From Asterella californica (Eukaryota > Streptophyta > Marchantiopsida > Marchantiales > Aytoniaceae): 64,000 nucleotides of DNA. The notes beneath the pieces were generated by a model, which did not search any database, had not been told where the DNA came from, and saw only the letters and a list, made by a program, of their open reading frames with translations. A program made the position numbers and the translations under genes. The stretch lies in NCBI GenBank assembly GCA_036924285.1, contig JAYKYS010000014.1, forward strand, positions 4,836,001 through 4,900,000, given 5' to 3'. Position 1 is the stretch's first letter. Every line of letters starts with the position of its first letter. Shown here piece after piece: positions 22,265 to 34,600 of this stretch.

Positions 22265-25200
22265 TGTAGTGACGTAGGATTTCTCCTTTTGCCCATTTAG
22301 TATACAAGATATCGTTCCCACAGAGGATTTGCACAAGTAACGCTGCTCTAAGTTCTAAGATCTGTTCAAACACACAAACACACGGGTTTTGCCTAGAAAC
22401 CCCGTCTTCTCACAAAACCACACAAAACAACACGTCTTCCAGACATGCCAAATGGTGCTCTGAAACTAAACAAACAACTACCAATTACAATATCACACAA
22501 CTATTCACAGAGAAGCTCGGGAAGACGATCTTCCTGCTTCCAGGTTGCTTCTTCCGGTCTTCTCGATACCGTCTTCCCGAAGCGATTCTCGTCTTCTAGG
22601 GGATTAGCTCGTCTTCTCACACCTCCAGAAGGCTGTCCGGCTTCGCAGAAGTCGACTAGTAACAGTCGTTACACCTTACTCTCACACTCACATTCCAACG
22701 GGTTGGATAAATCACAGGGTGTATGCCCCCTGTAGCCTTCCCAGGCTTCTGCCTACGGAAGTTGTCTTCCTGCAGCGCTACAACGACATTCACCTTCACG
22801 GAAGCTCAATAGAAGTATCGGAAGCTCACTAGAAGAAGATAAGAAGATGGGGAAGATGAGGGAAGATGGGAAGAAGAAGAAATCCAAACAAGAGAAAACA
22901 GGATGAAAAAGGGCAATTAAGATTCCGACAGGCTTCTAGTCCGGATCTTGACTAACAAGCCATCCCTGCTTGTAATAGTTTGGGGAGGAAGACAACAAAC
23001 GTGAGTACTGTAGCACCGTCTTCTACTCGAAGATGTCGTCTTCTGTTGCGGGAAGAAGTCTTCTTTCTTCTTCACTTCGCTGCTCTGACTGCTCTGTCTT
23101 CTGTGATCACTTACCCAGAAGACCGTTCGTACGTAGATCCCAAGTGCTCTACTGAACGAGTCAAGCTACACTCCACAACTGTTGACATTCACCGCCACTC
23201 AAGAAGAACACTTCCCATGCACAATTGGGAGCGAATTCAATACATTCCACCACCCAGAAGACATGAGCAAAGCTGTTGCACTCAAATCCACAATCTATTC
23301 CCCGAGAAGAAGTCACGATGGCATTGGGAAGCTCACTCCCGCTACTTCCTGCGTCTACTCCTCGACACACCAGCCCAGCCAACAAGACTGCACGAGGATG
23401 CCGTTCCTTGTTCCAGGACTGTCCACTACCTCTATCTACATCTTCGAACCACTGCTGGTGCGAGTATGCAGACCCCTCCTGTATATTCCAAGACTATTCG
23501 TATGTTTCCAACAACGGGTGTAGTGCGCTAAGACTGTCTCTGCTCTAATGTGTCTCGCCTGCCTGCCTGTAGAATCGATGTGTATGTTCAGTTACTGCCG
23601 AATTCTACAGGACTGGCAGAGCTCTCAGAGAGCTTTTCTCCTACCATGCTATCCTACTTAACCATCTGCCTCGAGAGTCAGGAGAGACGACCACCAGGGA
23701 GAGAGAGAGAGGCGCTGACAAGAGGTTGTCACCTCACATGCATGCGGTCCCTCTTCCCAATTAGCCCTCCACTGTGTTACTCCTACGCTACCTATGCTGC
23801 CACATGGGGTCCTAACTATTTTTACATGGAAAACTGCCACCCTTAAGATAACATGTCTGATCCTACTAAATCTGGAAGTGTCGATTGAGTTTGCTAACGA
23901 CTCTGATTGCTCGGTGGCAATCTCTACATGATCTGCTCCTACCAGAACTACTACCTCGACTTCTGATGGGCTGGGAAGCCCTGCACTTACCTCGGGTACC
24001 ACTGAGGTAGCTTCCCTCTCCTCGCTCTTCGCTGGCCCTGCTATTTCTGCGGCTGCGTCTTCCTCAGCTTCGACTTCGGAAGACGGAATGGTCTTCTGGG
24101 AAGACGAGTCGAATGGTGCGTCTTCGGTCTTCTGAGGCACAGATGCAGTACTAGGGACCATGGCGATCTCATAGGGGTCCGGGGAAGTCGCTTCCTCCAC
24201 GCAGAATACCTGGGAAGACGGCTCGTCTTCCTGTCTTCCGGGGCGTCTTCTGGAGTCTTCTCGTCTTCCAACGCTGTCACCACCAAGTGTACAGCGAGAT
24301 CGAACTCCTCCTTCTCCATTCCGGATCCAGTCGAGGGTGCTGGGGCTTGGGAAGATGCGGTTGCAGGTGCCGGAAGTGAGGGAAGACCATAAAGTGTCTT
24401 CACTCCTTCTATCTGTCTATCCAGGTACCTGAACATGCTATCTCTGCATTCCACCAACCTCGTCTTGGACCCGCTGTCCCATTCCCTAGCTAAGGTAAGT
24501 AACTTCTTACCCGCGGTGAAGTTGAACTTCTTCCGAAGCGCTTCTACCGACTGAGCTAGCATCTTCTGCGCACGAGCCTCCGCTGCTTCCCTCTGTGTCT
24601 TCTCTATTGCAGCTCGCGCTTCTGCGGCTTCTCGCTGCATCTTCCAAGTGGTCTGCTCTTCTGCGAGGGCAGTGATCTTCTCCCGTACTCGGAGAACTTC
24701 CTGATCACGCTGCTGTACTCGCGTCTGCAACTCCTGGTTGCTCTTCCGAAGTTGCATCGACTCCTTGGCAAAAGCGGCTGCTTCCACCTTGTACCTGGCT
24801 GCAAGCTTCTCCGTAGTGCGGAGACTAGCTTCCAGAGACTCCGTCTTCTGCTGGCTGTCTTCCTGTCGCAGCAAGGTGCGCAGGCCGAATCCAGGCTGTA
24901 GAGGCTTCTCTTGTGCCCTCGCTCTCCTTTCCAGCAACTCCATAGCGGGCTGGATCTCCTTCTGGAAGTAGGCACTGAACTCCAGTCGTCTTCCTGCGGA
25001 AGACAAGTTCATCCCCACCACTCGCTCGAGGGTGTCGACTTCGTCTTCCAGAGACAAGGGAGCCTCTTCCACCACTACGGCCTTCATCTTCTGCGCACGA
25101 GAAGAAGCTACTCTTCTCATCTTCCGGGGTGGAAGACTCCTCGTGGCAGGAGCGGCTCTCCTCTTTGCGCTTCCTCGCATCGCAATAGGAGTGCTCATCC

Positions 25201-28200
25201 ATCCTTCGTCTTCTGGAGTCTTCGGAAGACTCCCAGGTGTTATAGAAGCTGTCTTCTGCTCCGATCGAGTACTCAGCAAGTCTTCCTCCGAGTCCGACTC
25301 CGATCCTGAATGGATGAGGGAGATGGGTGTCCTCGGTACACTTCTGTGACCCATCTTCCTCACTGGCGTGGCGTCTTCCGACCCACTAGACTCGTCTTCC
25401 CTCACCAGAAGCGTCTTCTGGTGAGAGCCGGGTCTCAGCTGTGGCATCAGAGTGGGACGGGGCGTTGCTGCTGCCTCTCGGTCATCGTCTTCCGAGGTCT
25501 CCTCCTTCACCTCCTGTCGCTCCGTTGGCCCATACACTGCCAGCTGATCTTCCCTAAGATCCCCCATGGTTACATACAAGTAGCAGAAGAAAGGCGTCAG
25601 ATGTCCTCCCGCCGGGATACCCAAGTATGCTAGCTCCGTCTGTACATAGTTGTGGATGTACGCGCCCCAGTAGATTGGCACTCTGTCATCCCACACTGAT
25701 TCCAGGAACTCCACGTCCTGATCTCCTAAGTACCTCGTCTTCTGCGCTTTTCCCTTGGGGAAAAGATGCAGAAACAACTTCGCCAGAAGTCGCTTCTTCG
25801 GCTCCCGGTAAGACTCTATCTTCCAACCGTTTCTCCCCTGCCTGTCTTCCACGAAAAGGCAGGTGGTACTCCCAGGCACATGCCATAAACTCACAATCCT
25901 AGGCAAGATCTTCTTCTCGTACCAATATCCTCGGTTCTCGGTCTCAGGCCTGTGAAACGCCTTACGCCACCAGTCTTCTGTCCAGGAAGATGATCTTCCC
26001 CGAGCAACTCCTGCCTTTGCAGGTACACGGTTACGCGGTGGTAACGCTGCCCACACCTCCTCCAGAAGCCCTTGATCTGCGAGGTTCCAGTCCCACAGGA
26101 AGAAGTCGAGACCCAACTCCTTAAGGAAAGGAGTGGCCTCGGCCAATTCTGTCGCTGGTAACACCAAGCCTCGCGGATGCATCGACATATCTGGAAGATC
26201 TGCTGCACTAAACCACAAGCACCTACTATGAGCTGAAGGCTCAGTTCTTCCCGAGTGCCCACAGTCTAGCTTCTACTCTCAGAAGACGAAACTAGTCTTC
26301 CAGAAGACAGCTACTCCGTCTTCCGGGATTCTAACAGTGCTTCCTAAATAGCTCTCGTCTTCCGAGCTATATCTAAACAATCCTATCTAAGCAAGGCCTC
26401 GCATGGATTACCAAGAAGACAACCCACCTTGCATTACATCCTACTTCCTATCAGAAGATACAAGATATGCGAGAAGTAGAGTATGAGAAAGGTTCAGAAG
26501 ATGGTTGCGGGCTCTTGCGGTGACAGTGGCCTCTGGGAAGACACTTGGGACAGCTTTCGATTCAATGTCGTTCTCGGAAGACCTCCCGAAGTCAGACTTC
26601 CCTTCACTGGTCTCACCTGTCTTCTTCTTCCTACGCGCAATCTATCCTCACAACAGACTCAAAACATGTGCACTCTGTTCTTCTGACTTCTCACCTCTCA
26701 TACGCACTCAGAAGAAGTTTGCTGCATGATGGGAAGACATGACCCTCGACCATTCTCTCCAGATTCTGCCAGCAATACTTCTCACAACTCTCTTCTAAGT
26801 TCGGGAAGAAGAAGGAACAGCAGCTATGGGTCGGACAGAAGAGACCCGAAATGGACCCTCACGTCTTCTCGCTCATTTTGCCAGCCTTTCAGTCTTCTAG
26901 TCTCTCTAGGAAGATGTGGAGTTGAGAAGCTTGGAAGACCGGGAGGCACAGGCCTAGTTCCCGAGTTCCAACTTCTCGAAATAACACAACAACTCACCAC
27001 ACCACTCAGGCTTCGTACCAAGTCTCTCTAAACACAAAAGCAAAGCAAATCCACTCTTGATACGAATTGTGTTCAGTCGACTTCCGAAGACAGTCTTCCG
27101 AAGATGTCTTCCGAAGACAATCAAGTTCAAGAAGCGTCTTCCGAAGATGTTCCCATCTTCCGAATCGTCTTCTATTCCAAGTTTCGGGGGTAGAGAGGTA
27201 GTAGGGTAGAGAAATTGATAGTTGGGTTCGCCAATTTGAAGACTAGGGGTAGGGAAGCTCGAATTGAGCTCGGGAAGAAGCAAGGAGATATCTTGACAGA
27301 AATTGGGCAGCGCTTCCGCGCCCAATGTCTCAATAGAAAAGATGGGGGTGGGGTAATCGATCAGGCTGCCTGCACACAATCAAGGAAGCGCGGGGAGTAC
27401 CAGACAATGGCGAGAAGAAGTGGGAAGGGGAAAGAACAGAGGAAAGAACCTCCACAGTCTTCTTCGGCTCCCGAGTTGCCTTCGACCTCCGCGCGCTTCT
27501 GGCTCTTGTACTAGCTTCTAATGCGACTCCTCTCGAATGCGCCTGCTGTCAATTTCGGTCCACACCTCGATTCTACTTTCGCTTCTACTCGCCACTCTCC
27601 ACTGTCAACTTCTCGGAAGCTCCACAGAAATGCCTTCGCTCTCTCTGCTGTTTGTGCTCCCGCAATCCGATTTCACCCTTCGCCTAGCTGCCAACGTACT
27701 CTCTACTACCTCGATGTCTTACTCGATTCTTCTCTCAATGCTAGCTCGAAGTTCACTCTCTCAATCGATCTTCTTCAGGCGCACTGTGCTGCGGGAAGTT
27801 GGAAGGTGCCTAATGTGCTTCTTCACGCATCTTCCCCGCAGATTAGAGGTTCTCGTCCTTGGTGTCTTCCTGACCGACCTACCTATTCGGTGCGCTCCAG
27901 TAGGTACACCTACTGTCTTACCCGAAAACTCGTGGTTGATCCTTCGCGATCGCTGTCTTCTGGAAGATAGGTGTCTTCCGCCGTCTTCCCATCTTCCGCC
28001 GTCTTCTCATCTTCTGAAGACGTCACTGAGAAGACGATCTTCCGAAGACGGTCGTCTTCTGAAGAAGTCAACTTCTTATTACAAACAGCTCTTACGATCA
28101 TCTTCCTACTAAGGAAACCGTAATCTTAAATAACAACGCTTCTTCAGTTATACAAACAAGTCATTATCCTTAAAAATTTCAAAAATTCGTGCATCTTGTA

Positions 28201-28216
28201 ATTTGTGGGCACCACA
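22265..28216 (-). repeat. A2 3' LTR, complete, 5.95 kb
   Basis: This is the only uninterrupted near-full-length family A LTR in the window: 5,952 bases, termini TGTAGTG and CACCACA on the + strand (TGTGGTG...CACTACA in element sense). About 2.0 kb precede the LTR ORF, the ORF takes about 2.3 kb (23898-26218), and about 1.6 kb follow. The stretch 26219-28216 shows no sense ORF I can support, only dense GAAGAC/GTCTTC motifs and a long antisense open frame. The stretch 22265-23897 holds nothing else recognisable. LTRs this long are exceptional. Confidence 0.93.
23898..26218 (-). pseudogene. LTR-encoded coiled-coil ORF (A2 3' LTR), nearly intact
   Basis: The minus strand is open for 725 codons from a TTG at 26218 (first ATG 26188) to 24041. 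Domain order: an aromatic N-terminal region of about 230 residues (WDWNLADQGLLEEVW, GYWYEKKILPRIVSLWHVPG, VPIYWGAYIHNYVQTELAYL, HLTPFFCYLYVTMGDL), an acidic Ser-rich region (SGSESDSEEDLLS), a basic patch (LPPRKMRR), a coiled coil of roughly 150 residues, then KKFNFTAGKKLLTLAREW and RYLDRQIEGVKTLYGL. A 19-base loss near 24235 shifts the frame before the acidic tail, and the conserved TAG is TCG at 23898-23900. No signal peptide or membrane segment is obvious, so it is unlikely to be an envelope protein. Function unknown. Confidence 0.85.
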
Positions 28217-28231
28217 TACGCCCACCCTCAC
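28217..28231 (-). other. A2 polypurine tract
   Basis: The minus strand reads TGAGGGTGGGCGTA directly before the 3' LTR start TGTGGTG. A1 has the same sequence at 60875-60889. The tract is short and imperfect but in the right place. Confidence 0.75.
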
Positions 28232-28274
28232 ATGTTTGCGTCCTCGCAAACATCAGTGGTTCCTGCACTTCTGT

Positions 28275-30232
28275 TTACGTCCAGTACTTCTTGACGCGCC
28301 ACCCATTAACACGAGTGGTCATCAGTGTACCGTCCAACTCTTCCAACTGCAAAGAGTCATTGTCGAAGATCTCCAAGACACGGTAAGGTCCCATCCAGCG
28401 AAGATGAAGTTTCTCGGGGAACTTAATATGACGGTTGTCGTAAAGAAGTACCAAGTCCCTGTCCACAACAGTCACCTTCCTCAACATGCTATCGTAGTTT
28501 ACCTTACGTTGCGCTTGCACCTCGTATGTCTTCTCCAAAGTTGCATTCCTGTCTTCTTCAAACTCTACGAAGTTCAGAAGACGCTGCTCCTGGCTCTCTT
28601 CTTCTCCCATGCGTTCGGATACGGCTAACCGGTATGTTGGGACCTCTAACTCAATGGGCACAATGGGCGTCATGCCGTAAGTTAGGTAGAAAGGCGTCTT
28701 CTGGGTTGTGACTTTAGGTGAAATTCTGAAAGCCCACAACACAGATGGCAGTTTCGTGTCCCAGTCATACGTATGGTTAACAGTTACCTTGTTCAGGATG
28801 TTACACAGAAGACCGTTCGACTTCTCCGTCAGCCCATTCGCTTTCGAGTTGTATGGCGTCGTCTTCCGATGCTTAATCCTGAAGTATTGGGTCAGGAGGG
28901 AGATAGTCTCATTTAAGAAATGAGTGCCCCTATCTGACACTAATTCCAGCGGACATCCATACCTAGTGATGATGTTATGCCATAGGAACCTTGCTACTAC
29001 TGCGGCATCGTTCTTTCTCGTGGCCTCGCCTTCCACCATCTTGGTGGCATAGTCGGTAGCTATTAAGATGTACCTTGCTCGTGTTCTTCTCGCCACTGGG
29101 GCGATAGGACCTACAAAGTCGATTCCCCACTTTTCGAACGGGGCAAGCGGAAGAATGGGAGTAAGAGGCCACCTTGTCGTAGCGGTCGGTCTTCCCATCC
29201 TCTGGCATGCATCGCACTTCCTGATCTCCTGGAAAGTGTCTCGGTACATAGTTCGCCACCAGTATCCGGCGTCTAGCATCTTCTTCACTGTGGTCTTCAA
29301 TCCGTAGTGACCCCCAGCATCTTCGTAGTGAAGACCTGTGATCACTGCTTTTATCTCTGACGGCTCGAGACATCTTCTCAGCTTCTCGTCATGTCCCTTT
29401 CGAAACAGGATATCCTGGAAGATAGCATATGGCCCTGCCTTGTGTAAGAAGACGGCCTTCTGCTCCGCATCCATTCCCTCGGGGTACTGTTGGTCTTCCA
29501 AGAACCTTCTCAAGTCCTTGAAGATCGACTCTTCTGTGGAAGTCGCAAAGACTGGATCATAAGATCTAGTCTCGTCTTCTGGGAAGCAGGCGGTACGCCC
29601 CCCCTCAGATGAAAGTGTCTCTGCGAAAACTGAAAACGACTTCTCTTCAGGAAACTCGTCTTCCACTTCATCTTCTCGTCGTTCTGTCTCCAACCTGGAT
29701 AGGTAGTCAGCATTAACATGTTGTCTTCCGTGCCTGTACTCAACTGTGTAAGTAAATTCCTGGAGTAGGAGAATCCACCTAGCTATCCTGCCAGACAAAT
29801 CTGCTTTCTTTACAAGATGTTTCAAAGAGAAGTGATCTACATAGAAGACAAACGGGTTTGCCAGAAGATAGTGTCTAAACTTTCTACAGGAGTAAATCAT
29901 GCCAAGACACTCCCTTTCGGTTGTCGAGTACTTCTTCTCTGCATCACTGAGTTGTCTTCCCGCGTAGTAGATGGGGTAATCCTTCTTCTTCTCATCTTTC
30001 TGACTCAACACCACCCCGATGGCAAAAGCAGAAACATCCACATAAATGTGGAAGACTCTTTCCCAATCAGGCGGCCGTAGGACAGGGGATTCCGACAGAA
30101 GCCTCTTCATTTCTTCAAATGCTTCCTGCTGCTCAGAAGACCAAATGTATGGTTCGTCTTTCTTCAGCAACTTAGTGAGTCTTCCTGCTACCTCTGCGTA
30201 CCTGTCAATAAACCTCCTGTAGTATCCTACGT
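28275..30232 (-). pseudogene. pol: A2 pol: RT end, RNase H and integrase (truncated)
   Basis: The frame is open from the element B junction at 30232 to a stop at 28275, about 650 codons. It encodes GYYRRFIDRYAEVAGRL, RNase H (IYVDVSAFAIGVVLSQ, TTERECLGMIYSCRKFRHYL, FYVDHFSLKHLV, HVNADYLSR), the integrase zinc finger (GHYGLKTTVKKML..KCDACQR), the core with DDE residues in WGIDFVGP, LVSDRGTHF and NGLTEKSNG, and the GPY/F module LRWMGPYRVLEIFD. There is no chromodomain: it ends RVKKYWT. The upstream RT continues at 38940 beyond element B. Integrase joins element DNA to the chromosome. The intact frame contrasts with the broken A1 copy. Confidence 0.92.
30229..30232. repeat. Target-site duplication of element B (ACGT)
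   Basis: ACGT flanks B at 30229-30232 and 38940-38943. Joining the flanks restores the family A sequence CCTACGTTGCCAAGG. The duplication is 4 bases, not the 5 seen for A1 and A2. Confidence 0.92.
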
Positions 30233-31605
30233 TGTCGGAGTGTGATCCGTCTACCTAGGAAAGCGCCGGGCTTCTGGCTGTGGTTGTTTACTCAAGAGGT
30301 TGGCTTTCAGGTCACAACAGGAGCTATAAACACTCACACAGGAGTGTAGGATCCTCTGATATGCTCAAAAAGCGAAATCTAGGTCTCACTGGTAGTAATA
30401 GGCTTAGGCGGTGAACTTTGACACACAAGGAGAGGAAAACTATGAAGGTTTAGACTTCTAAACTTCCCCTACATGCAAATGAGGCACTACTGAACACACA
30501 CACGAAGTTTCAGCCTGAGATTGAATTCTAGCACAGAGATATGAACAGAAAAGTTCTGAATAAGAGAATTATGGCAATTTCTGGTACCTAGACAGCTATT
30601 CAGACATAGAACAGAGAATTGGCTCGATGAACTTCAAATCTTCTCACAGTATTTGAAGTCTACAGGATGATGAACATCCCTGTGAAGTTGGGACTCCTGA
30701 ATGTTTGTAGAACTCCAGATCTCCTTCTCTAAAGTCGCTGCTCTAGATTAAGAGCTTTTCAGACCCCCTCTGCTTCAGCGGCCGCCCTGAATTACTCAAT
30801 TAATCAAATGATTCGAAACTTTTTGGACAGTCGTAGCCCTCCTGACAGTGAACGCAACCACGAAGTTTTGAAGTGATTTCCTCAATTCTGCTGCAATTGG
30901 CACCGAAAACCCCAAAATCAACAAAAGTGACGCAGTTTTGGCACAATCCGAACTTCAATTGGGCATAACTCCTTGTTTATTGATCCAAATCGAGCAAAAA
31001 TTTCACTGACAGTGCTTGGCACGACGAGCTCTCTCTTCCTGTGTTCTCAGATTTTGAAGATACCTCACCAATTGCTCGAACTCTCCTCTAGAGCTCTGTT
31101 TCTAAACTTAGAGTTTTACAAAAGACAAAAATGGACCAATGGGAGTTCATAGCTCCACTTGACTGTCCTTTTGTGCCTTAAACTACCTGGTAACTTATCT
31201 ACACTCATAAGCTACCACGTCAAGCCCCCTAGAGTGCCAGCGTAAAACTTAAACTACCTAAAATGACACATAGCCCCGAAAAATAACTTAAATTAGCTAG
31301 AAAGCGTGCATGGGCGACAAGTAAGTACAACCCATGAGCTCAAACCCCTATCAGCATGGAAACCCTAAGTTATGTACATTGAACGTCATAGACAAGTAAG
31401 AAGTCACCTGCACAAGCGCACAAATGCTTGAACAAGATAACTAACATACTATCAGCCTACTAGGACTCAAAATAGTGTTAACACCATATGCAAAGGTGTC
31501 AAACATATACATAAAGGACTAGAAGTAATATGAGCTAACTTCTAGAACTACCAAACCTAAGCGTCGGAGTAGAAGTCAAGCATGTAGCCGCCAAATGGTG
31601 CGACA
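30233..31605 (-). repeat. Element B 3' LTR
   Basis: 1,373 bases, + strand termini TGTCGGAGTGTGATCC and GGTGCGACA. By eye it is identical to 37567-38939. No coding region is seen in it. Confidence 0.95.
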
Positions 31606-31622
31606 TCCACCCCCTCTGAACC
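31606..31622 (-). other. Element B polypurine tract
   Basis: The minus strand reads GGTTCAGAGGGGGTGGA immediately before the 3' LTR. A conserved GGATGTGCAGG block precedes it, as in element F. Confidence 0.85.
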
Positions 31623-31653
31623 TGCACATCCTCCGGTATGTGCCAGATCCAGA

Positions 31654-34600
31654 TCAAGACTCTTCAGCTTCAGCTTCAAATTCATCTTCAACCTCCATTG
31701 AGTCTTCAGCTTCATCCTCAGTAAGCTCTGCAATGTTCTGGTCATCCCCTCTCCTTCTAAAGAGCTTGATTCTCTTCCCTGCGACTGGTATCTTGAGCAC
31801 TGCACCATCTAACTCTCTCAAAGAGTATGTGGCATTATCATAAACTTCTAACACCACATAAGGTCCGAACCATCTCTTGGAAAACTTTCTGATAGCGCTA
31901 TGCTGATTATCAAGACTACTATCATAGACTAACACCCAATCACCTTCCTTAACTGGTTTGGGTCGTAATCTGTGTGTTCTATCAAACCTGCCTTTGTTTC
32001 TCTCTCTAGCAGTCTTCAACCTTTCCACAGCTTTGGCAACATCCTCAGGTCTTCGTTCTAACTGTTGGATCCTTAATGCAAGAAGATCCTCTGTACTTCT
32101 ACCATCTTCCCATGGCAAAACATTCCAAGTAGGCACAACCTCCTCAATCGGCATCACAGGTTTCTGTCCTAGTATCAATTCTGCTGGCATGTAACCTGTA
32201 ACGGTACTATGAGTTGTACGGTCTGCCCATAAAGCAAACGGTAGCAGTCTAGGCCATTCACGGATCTTACCCTTGCAAGCTTTTACCAAAGCTTTGATGA
32301 TTGGCGGATGACCTCTTTCGCTCTTGCCATTCCCTTCAGGATTGTAAGCAGTGGTTAACGCCAACTTGATTCCCAATCGCTTGAAGAATTCAACTGCTTC
32401 TTGTGCATCCAGCTCACCTCTATCTGCAGTGATCTTTCCCACACACCCATATCTACAAATAACATCTTCAAGTAGAAAGCGGCAGACACTAGCAGTGGTC
32501 TTCGTCCTCAGAGCACGGCCTTCGACTTGGTTAGATAGATCTTCTCTAGCCAAGACTAGATATCTCATTTGGCCAAGTCCAAATGACATAGTTACCAGAT
32601 CAACTACCCATTTGTAATGAATGGCTAAAGGATAAGTAGGATGCAATCCATCACGATGACGTACGTTGGAATACATCTGGCAAGGTATACAGGATGAAAC
32701 AAACTGTACTACATCCTTATACATACCCTTCCACCAATACTTCTCCTTCATCTTGGCAAATGTAGCCCAAACTCCTCTATGACCAGCCCATAAACTCTCA
32801 TGGAACTCCTTGATCAGCTTCTGCTGCAATTCCAAGTCACATACCACCCGTTGCGATATACCTCCTTGTAGCTTAGGGCGCTTCCATAGATGTCCTCCAT
32901 GTAAAAAGTAACCATAAGCTATTCTACGGATCCTTTTGAAATCTGCATCAGACCAGCCTTCTTGCCTTTCCAGTGAACTCAAATAGCGTCCAAGATCCAA
33001 CCACTCGTCATCATACATAGTTTCCTCAAAAAACTCCAATGGAGCTGCAAAACAGCTTCTATCTTCTGTAGCAAGAACACTAGAATAGAACTCTGTTCCC
33101 ACATCCTCCTGGTCATCTATCATTTCCTTCTCATCGTAATACCTAGCCCTTGATAACATATCTGCCACAGGATTGTCTTTTCCTGCAATATGTCTAAACT
33201 CTGGGTTCAAGGACTTGATATATGCTATCCACCTCAACATAGCAATATCTGGAGTTGTACAACTAGTGATCATTCCCAAGAGAGGTAAACAATCTGTCTC
33301 CACAACCAGAGGTGCTCCTATCAAGTATTCCTTATCACTCTTCATCGCAGTAACTACTCCCCATAGCTCTCTCTTGACCTGAGGGTAGTCTCTCTGCCGT
33401 GAACTTAACACCTTAGCTCCAAAACGCACCACATATCTATTTCCATTCTCATCGTCTTGTCCTACAGCCCATCCAATGCCAATAGGACTAGTATCAACAG
33501 TAAGGATAACAGATCTGCCCAACTCATATGTTACCTTCCGTAGAGTTGGTGGTGAAGCTAAAAGATCCTTCAACTTCCTCATAGACTCGCTTTGCTCCTC
33601 TTGCCACTGAAATCTTTGCCCCTTCCTCAGCAGCTTGTACAACGGATCTGCTACATGTGCAAAGTGTGGAATCCATATATGATAAAACACACATGCTCCT
33701 AGAAACCTTCTCACCTCAGTAACCGATCCACATGTCTCCTTCATCCTTCGGATGGCATCAACCTTGTTTGGACAAGGTTTCCGACCATAAGATCCACACA
33801 GATGTCCCACTATTAACACCTCTTGTACTCCAAACACAGACTTGGCTCCTGATAAAGTCAAATGAACCTCTTCCAGTCGACTCAGTATCTTATCACAATC
33901 AGCTATGTGATCTGCTACAAACTTACGGCACCCCCTCTGATCTTTTACCTCATTCTTCTCCTCCTCAGCACATCCTTTGATCGGCACATCATCAAGGAAT
34001 GGCATAGTTTTTTCAGGAATGAAGTCCCTCAAAACTTTGTTCATGCCATTCATCATATGTGCTACAGAATTGGTAGCACCTTGCGGCAAGGTGCACATCC
34101 TTAGTAACCCCAAAGGTGTCCTCATTGTAGTCAAGTCTCTACTCTCAGAGGATAATTGAAACTGGTCATAACCTGAATATAAGTCTCCCATGGAATAGAT
34201 AGCACGACCAGCAAAAGCCTCCGCAAACTCGTCTACAATAGGTCCTATACCCATATTCCTGATAGTTACCTTGTTAACTGGCTGCATATCTTGAATGAAT
34301 CTCAAAGCTCCACTTTTCTTCGGAACAGTAAACCATCTGCTAGAATAGGGAGCTATAGATGGTTCCAAGATACCCATCCTAATCCTCTCATTGAGCAAGT
34401 CTATCAGCTTTGGCAGATGAGCTCTAGGCACAGGGATAGGACGTAGATTCCAAGGCACATGCGGTATAGTAAAGATTACCATAGGTGCAACTACACTTGG
34501 ATCTACACATCCTACTTCATGTGACTCAAACGCAAACGCCTTACCATGCCTAGATAGCATCTCCTTGAAGCTCTTCTTCTCTTGCTCAGTAAGAAACCCA

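Noticed and set aside
20868..22277. A1 gag ending naturally at 22277
   Set aside because: The last codons of that open frame are the A2 LTR terminus. Skipping A2 continues the frame at 55960 with the next zinc knuckle.
23898..26218. LTR ORF as an envelope protein
   Set aside because: No signal peptide, membrane segment or cysteine-rich ectodomain is visible. The sequence is charged with a long coiled coil, and it sits inside the LTR and not between integrase and the 3' LTR.
23898..26218. LTR ORF as a host gene captured by one copy
   Set aside because: It occurs at the same LTR position in A1, A2 and A3 and in the relic at 1-1226, so it belongs to the family. Ancient capture remains possible but nothing here shows it.
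27537..28112. A 191-codon antisense ORF in the family A LTR, with counterparts at 55275-55850, 5685-6260 and 61082-61894
   Set aside because: It is open in several copies, but the copies are closely related, the frame is antisense to the element, its residue mix (Leu, Ser, Arg) is what GAAGAC-rich DNA gives when read backwards, and different frames are open in A1 and A2. I do not support it as a gene.
28275..28420. A chromodomain at the integrase C-terminus
   Set aside because: All four pol types end shortly after a GPY/F-like module or at the polypurine tract, without an aromatic-cage chromodomain sequence.
30229..30233. A 5-base target duplication for elements B and D
   Set aside because: The fifth base differs on the two sides (TACGT against AACGT for B, CGGTC against AGGTC for D), so 4 bases is the supported length.
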